A DNA stretch of 6,110 nt from Betaproteobacteria bacterium (GTDB lineage Bacteria; Pseudomonadota; Gammaproteobacteria; Burkholderiales; SG8-41): positions 1-6,110 of the forward strand of contig JAHZNX010000143.1 of assembly GCA_020028375.1 (NCBI GenBank), in the 5' to 3' direction. Shown one piece after another: positions 1-5,959 of this stretch. The position numbers were made by a program, and so were the translations under genes. Each line of letters begins with the position of its first letter. Position 1 is the stretch's first letter. The notes below the pieces were generated by a model, which worked only from the letters and a program-made list of their open reading frames with translations, was not told where the DNA came from and made no database searches.

Positions 1-783
1 GGGGAGCCTGCCCGCGCGGCGCGCCGGCTCGTAGTTCTGCGCCACTTTCGCAAGGAGCGACTTGCCGGCGAGCGTGGCGGGCCGCCCGCGCGTCATGTTA
101 TGCGCGCCGATCGCCTTCAGGTCGCGCATCAGCTCGCGCACATCGGCGTAAGTCAGCGTCACGATTTCCATGTCCATGACCGGGTCGGCGAAGCCGCGGC
201 CGACCAGCATGTCGCCCACATCGTGCATGTCGGTGAAGCGGTGCACGTGCGTATGCGCGTCCACGCTCCGGAACGCCGCCCGCAGCTCCTTCAGCGTGTC
301 CGGCCCGAAGGTGCTGAACATCAGCAAGCCGCCGGGCGCGAGCACCCGGTGCATCTCGGCGAATGCCCGCGGCGGCTCGTTGCTCCACTGGATCACGAGA
401 TTCGACCAGATCATTCCGGCGCATGCGGAAGAGAGCGGGAGCTGCTCGATGTCGCCGCACACCGCGGCGAGCCGCGGCCCGCCGCGCCCGAGGAAGGCGC
501 GCCACCATGGGCGGCGCGCCCGGGCATGGCGCGCCATGGCGAGCGCGAGGTCGAGCGCGATCATGCGCGCGCCGGGGTAGCGGGCAAGCAATCCGTTGAC
601 CGCGTTGCCGGTGCCGCTGCCGGCGTCGAGTATGATTGCGGGCTCGAGCTTGATGTAGTCCAGGCGCTCCAGCATCCGCCGGCACACTTCGTTCTGCAGC
701 ACCGCCGCGGCGTCGTAGCCCGCGGCGGCCCGCTCGAAGGAGCGGCGCACCATGCGCTTGTCCACCGCGAGCACGTCACTCAT
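1..783 (-). CDS. bioC: Malonyl-[acyl-carrier protein] O-methyltransferase BioC (3' end cut by window edge)
   Basis: Cytoplasmic SAM-dependent enzyme that methylates the free carboxyl of malonyl-ACP, letting the fatty-acid machinery build a pimeloyl chain for biotin. The 261 visible codons are open to the left edge, so the last part of the protein is missing. Residues 50-62 carry SAM motif I (ILDAGSGTGN), D78 is the expected acidic residue after strand 2, and GDIEQLPL at 110-117 is the next SAM-fold motif. WSNLVIQW (126-133) and FSTFGPDTLKELR (156-168) are diagnostic of BioC. DLKAIGAHN near 221-229 matches the conserved BioC C-terminal helix region, so only a short tail should be absent. The ATG at 783 overlaps the bioH stop by 8 bases (ATGAGTGA), and no good Shine-Dalgarno precedes it, which suggests coupling to bioH translation. 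Family assignment is strong; the length of the missing end is unknown. Confidence 0.95.
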   Translation of the reverse strand, partial: MSDVLAVDKRMVRRSFERAAAGYDAAAVLQNEVCRRMLERLDYIKLEPAIILDAGSGTGNAVNGLLARYPGARMIALDLALAMARHARARRPWWRAFLGRGGPRLAAVCGDIEQLPLSSACAGMIWSNLVIQWSNEPPRAFAEMHRVLAPGGLLMFSTFGPDTLKELRAAFRSVDAHTHVHRFTDMHDVGDMLVGRGFADPVMDMEIVTLTYADVRELMRDLKAIGAHNMTRGRPATLAGKSLLAKVAQNYEPARRAGRLP

Positions 784-1513
784 CGAAGAAATCCCGCAGC
801 TCGCGCGCCACCCGCCCCGGCTGTGACAGGAACGGCGCATGCGCGCACGCCCGCAGAAGCCGAAAGCGCGCGTTGGGAAGCGCCGCGGCGAGCCCGCGGC
901 CCGCCGCGGGCGGCACGATGCGATCGCGCGCGCCGTGCAACACCAGCGCCGGCTGCTTGACCCTCCGCAACTCGCGCCGCAGATCGGCGTCCAACAGCAC
1001 CGCGAGCCCCGCGGCGAGCACGCCGTCTGTCGCATCTCTCGCGCTCGATTGCAGCAGCACGCCGGCGACTCCTCGCGCGCGCGCATCGCCTCGCGCCTGC
1101 ACCGCGACGAAGCGCGCCACCGTGCCGGCGCGGTCCGCGGCGAGCAGGCGCCCGAATTCCCGCAGCACCGCAGGCGCCGTCGCGCACGGCCAGCCGGGCC
1201 TGCCGGCAAAGCACGGGGTGGTCGCGATCAGGGCGAGACGCCGCACCTGGCGCGGGGCGCGCCGGGCCCAAGCCAGCGCCACCTCGCCGCCGAGTGACCA
1301 TCCGACGACGTGGCAGCGTCGCGGCGCGGAGAGCGCCACGGCTCCGGCCAGCGCCTCCAGCGTGTACGGCGCACAGGCGGGGGCCGCCCCGTAGCCGGGG
1401 AGATCGGGAACGTGCACGCGCAATCGCGGTCCGAGCCTGCCCGCGAGGTCGTTCCAGACGCCGGCGGAGCATCCCCAGCCGTGCAGCAGCACAACGTCGC
1501 GCGCCTTCTTCAC
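776..1513 (-). CDS. bioH: Pimeloyl-[acyl-carrier protein] methyl ester esterase BioH
   Basis: Alpha/beta-hydrolase that cleaves the methyl ester of pimeloyl-ACP and so ends the BioC-disguised chain-building phase. The protein is 245 residues, close to the E. coli BioH length (256). Visible features are the oxyanion-hole segment LLHGWGCSAGVW (9-20), the nucleophile elbow GWSLGG with Ser73, Asp197 in GARDRIVP, and His225 in CAHAPFLS, which together form the full Ser-Asp-His triad in family order. The start is GTG, sharing four bases (GTGA) with the bioF stop, and there is no Shine-Dalgarno upstream, so translation probably depends on ribosomes finishing bioF. Its place inside the operon between bioF and bioC differs from E. 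coli, where bioH is unlinked. A general esterase role cannot be excluded from sequence alone, but the context makes BioH by far the best call. Confidence 0.93.
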   Translation of the reverse strand: MKKARDVVLLHGWGCSAGVWNDLAGRLGPRLRVHVPDLPGYGAAPACAPYTLEALAGAVALSAPRRCHVVGWSLGGEVALAWARRAPRQVRRLALIATTPCFAGRPGWPCATAPAVLREFGRLLAADRAGTVARFVAVQARGDARARGVAGVLLQSSARDATDGVLAAGLAVLLDADLRRELRRVKQPALVLHGARDRIVPPAAGRGLAAALPNARFRLLRACAHAPFLSQPGRVARELRDFFDE

Positions 1514-2715
1514 TGCAGCGCGTTGAGCGCGGCGGCGAGGTGCTCGACGTCGCCCGCTTCGTGCGCGGCCGAAAGCGAGATGCGCAGCCGCGCCGTTCCG
1601 TGCGGGACCGTGGGCGGCCGGATCGCCGGCACCAGGAGCCCCTCGCGCGCCAGCGCTTCGGACGCCGCCACGGCCTCCCCGTTGGCCCCGATGATGAGCG
1701 GCTGAATCGCGGTCGACGAGGGCGCGAGACGCCAGCGCCGCAGTTGGAGGCGCCCCCGCAGGAGCGCGATCAGGCCCCGCAGGTGACGCCGCCGCTCCTC
1801 GTCACGGACGAGCTCGAGGCTCTTCAGCAGCGCCGCCGACAGCATCGGGGGCGCCGCCGTCGTGTAGACGTAGGGACGCGCGCGCTGGACGAGGGCTTCC
1901 ACCATTTCGGCGCCGCCCGCGACGAACGCGCCGAACACGCCGGCCGCCTTGCCGAGCGTCGCCATGTAAATCAGCCGCGGCGATGAGACGCCGAAGTGGG
2001 CCGCGGTGCCCCCTCCCCCGGCCCCCAGCACCCCGAAGCCGTGCGCGTCGTCGAGCAGCAGCCACGCATCGTGGCGCTCGCAGAGTGCGACCAGCTCGGG
2101 AAGCGGCGCGATATCGCCATCCATGCTGAACACGGCATCGGTGACGACGAGCTTGCGCCGCGCCCCGGACGCGGCGAGGAGCCGGCCGAGCGCGGCGAGA
2201 TCGAGATGCGGATAGCGGCGGAAGTCGGCGCGCGAAAGAATGGCGGCGTCGTTGAGCGATGCGTGGTTCAGTCGGTCGCCAAACACCGCATCGCCGCGGC
2301 CCGCGAGCGCCGTGACCACTCCCAGGTTCGCCATGTAGCCGGTGGCAAACAGCAGCGCCCGTGGCAGCCCCACGAACGCGGCCAGCCGCTGCTCCAGCTC
2401 GTGGTGCGCCGCCGCGTGTCCGAGTATCAGGTGCGACGCGCCGGCGCCGACGCCGTAGCGCGCCGCGCCCTCGCGCGCGGCCTCGATCAGTTCCGGATGG
2501 GCGGCGAGGCCGAGGTAATCGTTGCTGCAGAATGCGACATACTCGCGCCCGTCCACGCGGACGCGCGCGCCCTGCGACGACTCCAGCACGCGCCGGTGGC
2601 GTTTGAGACCCCGGGAGTCGAGATCCGCGAGCTCTGCCGCAAGCGCCTGCTGGAGTGACGGGCGATCGTTTGACTCGCTCAGGGCAGGCTGAGTGACTCG
2701 TGACGGGTCGTTCAC
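1510..2715 (-). CDS. bioF: 8-amino-7-oxononanoate synthase BioF
   Basis: PLP enzyme of the alpha-oxoamine synthase family that condenses pimeloyl-ACP (or pimeloyl-CoA) with L-alanine, releasing CO2, to give 8-amino-7-oxononanoate. The 401 residues include FCSNDYLGL (62-70), the glycine-rich GVGAGASHLILGH (88-100), the PLP-stacking His151 in DRLNHASL, the Asp222/His225 pair in LDDAHGFG, and the Schiff-base Lys256 in ATLGKAAG. These sit about 18 residues later than the E. coli equivalents. The extra N-terminal stretch (residues 1-18) has no obvious family counterpart. The start is GTG, overlapping the bioB stop as GTGA; no Shine-Dalgarno is visible, which fits coupling to bioB. I found no better internal start codon, so the N-terminal extension is kept. 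The function call is firm and the exact start somewhat less so. Confidence 0.95.
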   Translation of the reverse strand: MNDPSRVTQPALSESNDRPSLQQALAAELADLDSRGLKRHRRVLESSQGARVRVDGREYVAFCSNDYLGLAAHPELIEAAREGAARYGVGAGASHLILGHAAAHHELEQRLAAFVGLPRALLFATGYMANLGVVTALAGRGDAVFGDRLNHASLNDAAILSRADFRRYPHLDLAALGRLLAASGARRKLVVTDAVFSMDGDIAPLPELVALCERHDAWLLLDDAHGFGVLGAGGGGTAAHFGVSSPRLIYMATLGKAAGVFGAFVAGGAEMVEALVQRARPYVYTTAAPPMLSAALLKSLELVRDEERRRHLRGLIALLRGRLQLRRWRLAPSSTAIQPLIIGANGEAVAASEALAREGLLVPAIRPPTVPHGTARLRISLSAAHEAGDVEHLAAALNALQ

Positions 2716-3704
2716 TGACGCGGGCGGAGGCCGAGCTTCGCGAACAGCGCGCGATCCTGCTCGACATCGGGATTGCCGGTGGTGAGCAGCTTTTCGCCGT
2801 AGAAGATCGAGTTCGCGCCGGCGAAAAAGCAGAGCGCCTGGATCGCTTCGGACATTGCCTCGCGGCCGGCGGAGAGCCGCACCATCGCTTTCGGCATGGT
2901 GATGCGCGCGCAGGCGATGGTGCGCACGAATTCCAGCGGATCGAGCGGCGCCGTGCCGTGCAGCGGCGTGCCTTCGACCTGTACCAAGTTGTTGATCGGC
3001 ACCGATTCCGGATAGGGTTCCATGGCTGCGAGCTGGGCGATCAACGCCGCGCGGGTGCGGCGCGTCTCGCCCATGCCGATGATTCCCCCGCAGCAGACAT
3101 GGATGCCCGCGCGGCGCACGCGCGCGAGCGTCTGCACGCGATCGTCCTGGGTGCGCGTCGTGATGATCTCGCCGTAGAACTCCGGGGAGGTATCGAGGTT
3201 GTGATTGTAATAATCGAGGCCCGCGGCCTTGAGCTGCTCGGCCTGACCTTCCTTGAGCAGCCCCAGCGTCGCGCAGGTTTCAAGGCCTTCGGCGCGCACG
3301 GCCCTGACCATTTCCATCACCCGCTCGAGCTCGCGCTGCCGCGGGCCGCGCCACGCTGCACCCATGCAGAACCGGGTTGCCCCGTTGGCCTTGGCGAGCC
3401 GCGCCGCGGCGCTCACCTGCTCGAGGGATAGTAGCTCTTCGTCGGCGACACCCGTGCGGTAGCGCGCCGACTGCGGGCAGTAGGCGCAGTCCTCGGGGCA
3501 GCCGCCGGTCTTCACTGACAGCAGCGTGGACAGTTGCACCGCGTTCGGATCGAAATGGCGGCGGTGGACGGTGTGGGCGCGGTGGAGCAGATCGTTGAAG
3601 GGGGAGTCGAACAGGTCTTCGACGTGTCGCGTACTCCAGCGCTCATTGCGCGGAGAGCTGTCGGCGCCGACGCCGGCAGATTCGTTATAGCTTGCAGTAT
3701 CCAT
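2712..3704 (-). CDS. bioB: Biotin synthase BioB (radical SAM)
   Basis: Radical SAM enzyme catalysing the last step of biotin synthesis, insertion of sulfur into dethiobiotin. The 330-residue product has the CxxxCxxC cluster motif at Cys69, Cys73 and Cys76 ([4Fe-4S], SAM binding) in GGCPEDCAYCPQS. Cys113, Cys144, Cys204 and Arg276 align with the four [2Fe-2S] ligands of E. coli BioB (97, 128, 188, 260) at a constant offset of 16. YYNHNLDTS (165-173) and PINNLVQVEGTPL (236-248) are also typical. The N-terminus is about 16 residues longer than in E. coli, and the C-terminal tail is shorter. The ATG at 3704 is preceded by GGAG (plus-strand 3709-3712) about four bases away, the only clear Shine-Dalgarno in the operon. 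It is the first gene, transcribed from the region shared with comF, and its stop overlaps the bioF start. Confidence 0.98.
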   Translation of the reverse strand: MDTASYNESAGVGADSSPRNERWSTRHVEDLFDSPFNDLLHRAHTVHRRHFDPNAVQLSTLLSVKTGGCPEDCAYCPQSARYRTGVADEELLSLEQVSAAARLAKANGATRFCMGAAWRGPRQRELERVMEMVRAVRAEGLETCATLGLLKEGQAEQLKAAGLDYYNHNLDTSPEFYGEIITTRTQDDRVQTLARVRRAGIHVCCGGIIGMGETRRTRAALIAQLAAMEPYPESVPINNLVQVEGTPLHGTAPLDPLEFVRTIACARITMPKAMVRLSAGREAMSEAIQALCFFAGANSIFYGEKLLTTGNPDVEQDRALFAKLGLRPRQ

Positions 3705-3708
3705 GTGG

Positions 3709-3712
3709 CTCC
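3709..3712 (-). promoter_or_regulatory. bioB ribosome binding site
   Basis: GGAG on the minus strand, four bases before the bioB ATG. It matters because the three downstream genes of the operon show no comparable site, so ribosome entry for the whole transcript may occur mainly here. Confidence 0.6.
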
Positions 3713-3748
3713 ATCGATGAGATCCGGAAAAATCGAGCTGTTTGAGTC

Positions 3749-3780
3749 ACTTGTATCTTCGGCCCGGGCCGGATACATGT
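3749..3780. promoter_or_regulatory. Dyad-symmetric operator candidate between bioB and comF
   Basis: Two 9-base half-sites, ACTTGTATC (3749-3757) and GATACATGT (3772-3780), are inverted copies matching at 8 of 9 positions with a 14-base spacer. The spacer contains the perfect 12-base palindrome CGGCCCGGGCCG (3760-3771). The element fills the spacer and -10 region of the bioB promoter candidate and covers the ATG at 3777 of comF, which is where a repressor would block initiation. The TTGTA start of the half-site loosely recalls the biotin-repressor (BirA) operator half-site TTGTAAAC, but the spacing and the inner bases differ. The regulator's identity is unknown, and a DNA or RNA hairpin role is also possible. 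Confidence 0.45.
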
Positions 3781-3783
3781 CAA
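3755..3783 (-). promoter_or_regulatory. Candidate sigma70-type promoter of the bioBFHC operon
   Basis: On the minus strand a perfect TTGACA (plus-strand 3778-3783) is followed after exactly 17 bases by GAAGAT (3755-3760), a weak -10 hexamer matching TATAAT at three positions. Transcription would start near 3748, giving a leader of roughly 43 bases before the bioB ATG. The -35 box lies inside the first codons of comF if that gene starts at 3777. The weak -10 and the dyad occupying the spacer suggest a regulated promoter. No transcript data are available; this is a pattern match. Confidence 0.5.
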
Positions 3784-4484
3784 ATTCCAGCAGGGGATTT
3801 CTGAACGGCTGCCTGCATTTTGTGCGTGCACGCTGGCCGCAGGCATGCGTGCTCTGCGGTGCGGCGGCGGGTGGCGCAATGCTGTGCGCGCCGTGCGTCG
3901 CGGACCTGCCGTGGCTGCCCCGCAGCCGCTGTGCCGTCTGCGCCCTGCCCCTCGCGAGCGGTGCCATATGCGGCGCCTGCATCGCCCGTCTACCGCGCTT
4001 CGACCGGGTGGCGGCGCCTTTCGCCTACCGCTTTCCGGTGGCGGGGCTGATCCACGCCCTTAAATACGGCGGTCGGCTGGCGCTGGCGCGCACCCTGGGT
4101 GAAGCTCTCGCGCAGGCGGCCCCGCTTGACGCGGATGCGATCGTGCCGATGCCGCTCGCGCGCGGCCGGCTCGCGGAGCGCGGATTCAACCAGGCGCTCG
4201 AGATCGCGCGCGTCATTGCCGCGCGCACCGGCATTCCGTTGCTTCCTCTCGCCTGCCGCAAGGTCGTGGACACGCCGCCCCAGGCGGCACTGCCCTGGAA
4301 GGAACGCGCTAAGAACGTGCGGCGCGCATTCGTGTGCGACGCCGATCTGGCTGGCCAGCGCATCGCCGTGGTGGACGACGTGCTCACCACTGGAGCGACG
4401 CTGGACGAGCTCGCGCGCGTGCTGCGAAGAGCCGGCGCCGTCAGCGTTGCCGGCTGGGTCGTCGCGCGGACATTACCGCGCTAA
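3777..4484 (+). CDS. comF: ComF family phosphoribosyltransferase-like protein
   Basis: Member of the ComF/GntX family, linked to natural DNA uptake and processing in competent bacteria; its biochemical reaction is not settled. The 235-residue product (from ATG 3777) has an N-terminal cysteine region with four CxxC pairs (24/27, 37/40, 52/55, 65/68), expected to bind zinc. A type I phosphoribosyltransferase domain follows, with HALKYGGR (93-100), VPMPLARGRLAERGFNQA (123-140) and the PRPP-binding motif VVDDVLTTGAT (198-208). An in-frame ATG at 3717 would add 20 residues (starting MRSGKIELFE). Neither ATG has a good Shine-Dalgarno; 3777 fits usual family lengths better, but it falls inside the operator-like dyad. 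The gene diverges from bioB and converges on the mshN-like gene. Family call strong; start uncertain. Confidence 0.9.
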   Translation: MSNSSRGFLNGCLHFVRARWPQACVLCGAAAGGAMLCAPCVADLPWLPRSRCAVCALPLASGAICGACIARLPRFDRVAAPFAYRFPVAGLIHALKYGGRLALARTLGEALAQAAPLDADAIVPMPLARGRLAERGFNQALEIARVIAARTGIPLLPLACRKVVDTPPQAALPWKERAKNVRRAFVCDADLAGQRIAVVDDVLTTGATLDELARVLRRAGAVSVAGWVVARTLPR

Positions 4485-4488
4485 CGCA

Positions 4489-4595
4489 GTTTCTAGTTTC
4501 GAGTTTGAAGTTTCGAGTTAACTACACTAACAGACGTGGGCGTAAAGTGGGTCAGGAGTGCACGAACTCGAAACTCGCAACTGGAAACTCGAAAC
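4489..4595. repeat. Large inverted repeat with arms built of 7-base tandem units
   Basis: The left arm (4489-4519) is four and a half tandem copies of a heptamer close to GTTTCGA. The right arm (4565-4595) is the same kind of array on the opposite strand (AACTCGA-like units). The arms are 31 bases each and match at about 26 of 31 positions when inverted; the two outermost-to-innermost unit series differ mainly in their middle units. A 45-base loop (4520-4564) separates them. The repeat occupies nearly the whole 121-base gap between the comF stop (4 bases away) and the mshN-like stop (10 bases away). It may act as a bidirectional transcription barrier or be a dispersed repeat. No T-tract follows either arm, so it is not a classical intrinsic terminator. 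Confidence 0.75.
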
Positions 4596-4605
4596 CGGCC
4601 AACTG

Positions 4606-5772
4606 CTATTGCAACTGGCGCAGGCGCTGCTCGGCGAACGCCGCCAGCTCGGGGTGAAGATTGCCGGCGGCGCGCGCTTGCCGATAGGCATCCTGCGCCG
4701 CGGCCGCCTGGTTGGCTGCCTGCAGCGATATGGCGAGTCCCAGCCACCACACCCCGGCGCCGGGTCGCAGCCGCAATGCGACCTGGAATTGCTCGATGGC
4801 TTCCTCATGCCGGCCCTGGCGCTGCAGCAGCGCGGCGAGGAAGGCGGCGTAATCGGCGTTGCCCTGGGCGTGCTCGAGCCCGGCTCCCAGGGTGGCGATT
4901 GCACGCGCGTTGTCCCCGCGGTCAGCCTGCAGGCGGGCGAGCGTCATGCTGAATCCGCTCTGCGCCGGGGAGATCTTGATGCCCTCCTCGAGCACGCGCT
5001 CGGCTTCCAACAGCTTCCTGCCCTGCACCAGCAGCCCGACCAACCCCTGGCGCGCCTGGACATTCTCCGGATTAAGGCTCAATGCCACCTGGAAGCCCGC
5101 TTCGGCATCGCCCAGGCGCCCCTGATTCAGCCACGCAACCGCCTTGCGGTACTCGTTTTCCGCAACCTCGCGCGGCGTGGGATCGCGCACCTGTTTCCGG
5201 ATCCCGGGCGGCATCGCGGGCTCCGCCGGTACGGTGGCCGCACGCCTGCCCGCCTCGTTTCGCGATTGCGCGGGCGCGCTTGCCAGCGTGGCCTCGGAGG
5301 CGGAATCCGCGCCCATGCGGCCGATCAGTCGCGCCGAACTCAACGGTTCTCCGACTTCCGTCCCCGCCTGCCGCGCCCCCGCGTCACCGTGCGGCACGGG
5401 GTCGGCCGGGGGGTTGGACAGCTCGAGGCTCAGGCGGAATGCCCGGAGCTCCTGTGCATACGCTTCGTCACGCTCCTCGGGCCGTGCGGCGGGTCGCACG
5501 CCGGCGGAAGCGGAGACGACTCTATCGATCATCCTCTCGGTGCCGGACCGCCCCGCCGACGAGCGTGTCGGCTCCGCAACCGTCGCGGTAACCGCTATCC
5601 AGCCAGCCGGCGCCGCGACCGCGAACGCGACGCCCGCCGCAATCCAGCCCCAATGGGGCGACGCGCGCCCGCTTTCCGGCAGCACCTCCACGTGGGCAGG
5701 CAGCAGCCCGCGCTCGGCCGGGCTCGCGCGTCGTTTCTCGAGGTTGAGCAGGACCTGATTGATGACGCTCAT
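4606..5772 (-). CDS. mshN: MshN-like membrane-anchored TPR protein (MSHA pilus biogenesis)
   Basis: Probable accessory protein of an MSHA-type IV pilus system, anchored in the inner membrane with its TPR part in the periplasm (topology inferred). The 388 residues begin with MSVINQVLLNLEKR, the characteristic MshN opening. A single hydrophobic segment follows at about 41-61 (WGWIAAGVAFAVAAPAGWIA), then a low-complexity Ala/Pro/Glu-rich linker to about 200, then several tetratricopeptide-like helical pairs from about 204 to 385 (for example EAGFQVALSLNPEN and EAIEQFQVALRLRP). The start is well supported: GGAGG (plus-strand 5780-5784) lies seven bases before the ATG. It follows the mshM/exeA-like gene on the same strand. 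No mshE follows it here; comF converges instead. Another TPR secretion accessory protein is the main alternative. Confidence 0.75.
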   Translation of the reverse strand: MSVINQVLLNLEKRRASPAERGLLPAHVEVLPESGRASPHWGWIAAGVAFAVAAPAGWIAVTATVAEPTRSSAGRSGTERMIDRVVSASAGVRPAARPEERDEAYAQELRAFRLSLELSNPPADPVPHGDAGARQAGTEVGEPLSSARLIGRMGADSASEATLASAPAQSRNEAGRRAATVPAEPAMPPGIRKQVRDPTPREVAENEYRKAVAWLNQGRLGDAEAGFQVALSLNPENVQARQGLVGLLVQGRKLLEAERVLEEGIKISPAQSGFSMTLARLQADRGDNARAIATLGAGLEHAQGNADYAAFLAALLQRQGRHEEAIEQFQVALRLRPGAGVWWLGLAISLQAANQAAAAQDAYRQARAAGNLHPELAAFAEQRLRQLQ

Positions 5773-5779
5773 GCCGCTG

Positions 5780-5784
5780 CCTCC
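5780..5784 (-). promoter_or_regulatory. mshN-like gene ribosome binding site
   Basis: A full GGAGG on the minus strand with seven-base spacing to the ATG at 5772. It fixes the start and gives this gene independent ribosome entry, in contrast to the coupled genes of the biotin operon. Confidence 0.7.
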
Positions 5785-5851
5785 GACAAGCTCACTCGAT
5801 ACCAGCCACGTCGCGTCGGCGGCCCAGCTTCATTCGCGGGTCGCATCCCCC

Positions 5852-5939
5852 ATCCCTCACTCCTTCCCTCTCTCCCGAGCGGAGAGAGGAAGGGTCGAGC
5901 CTCCCTTCTCTTCTTGGGAGAAGGGCGGGGATGAGGGAT
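5852..5939. repeat. Pyrimidine/purine-rich palindromic repeat, three-way-junction fold
   Basis: Between the mshM-like stop and the mshN-like start. An outer 8-base stem pairs ATCCCTCA (5852-5859) with TGAGGGAT (5932-5939). Inside it are two hairpins: 5862-5874 with 5882-5893 (12 pairs, one bulged base, 7-base loop) and CCCTTCTC 5903-5910 with GAGAAGGG 5918-5925 (8 pairs, 7-base loop). The plan of an outer stem with two CT/GA-rich hairpins resembles dispersed intergenic repeats that I recall from many proteobacterial genomes (CCCTCACCC-type ends). In the transcript it would sit in the leader ahead of mshN and could stabilise or attenuate the mRNA. Confidence 0.65.
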
Positions 5940-5959
5940 CGGGGCCCCTGCTCCGCCGC

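Noticed and set aside
100..960. 286-codon plus-strand open frame opposite bioC and bioH
   Set aside because: It spans two well-supported genes on the other strand, and its composition (His, Arg, Ala rich) is that of a high-GC antisense frame.
1996..2658. 220-codon plus-strand frame opposite bioF
   Set aside because: Antisense shadow of a gene whose catalytic residues are all present; no family resemblance of its own.
1802..2767. 321-codon minus-strand frame overlapping bioF
   Set aside because: Same-strand out-of-frame shadow of bioF, dominated by Arg and Ala with no motif.
3749..3780. Calling the dyad a BirA operator
   Set aside because: Only the TTGTA part of the half-site agrees with the known TTGTAAAC half-site, and the spacing differs, so the regulator is left unnamed.
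4489..4595. CRISPR-like or intrinsic terminator reading of the heptamer repeat
   Set aside because: Units are 7 bases with no spacers, so it is not CRISPR; neither arm is followed by a T-tract and the stems are interrupted by mismatches, so it is not called a terminator.
4558..5934. 458-codon open frame on the plus strand opposite the mshN-like gene
   Set aside because: It is antisense to a gene with family motifs, a strong ribosome site and TPR pattern; its own translation has no recognisable domain and is Arg/Gly/Leu-rich as expected from a high-GC shadow. Its start lies inside the heptamer repeat.
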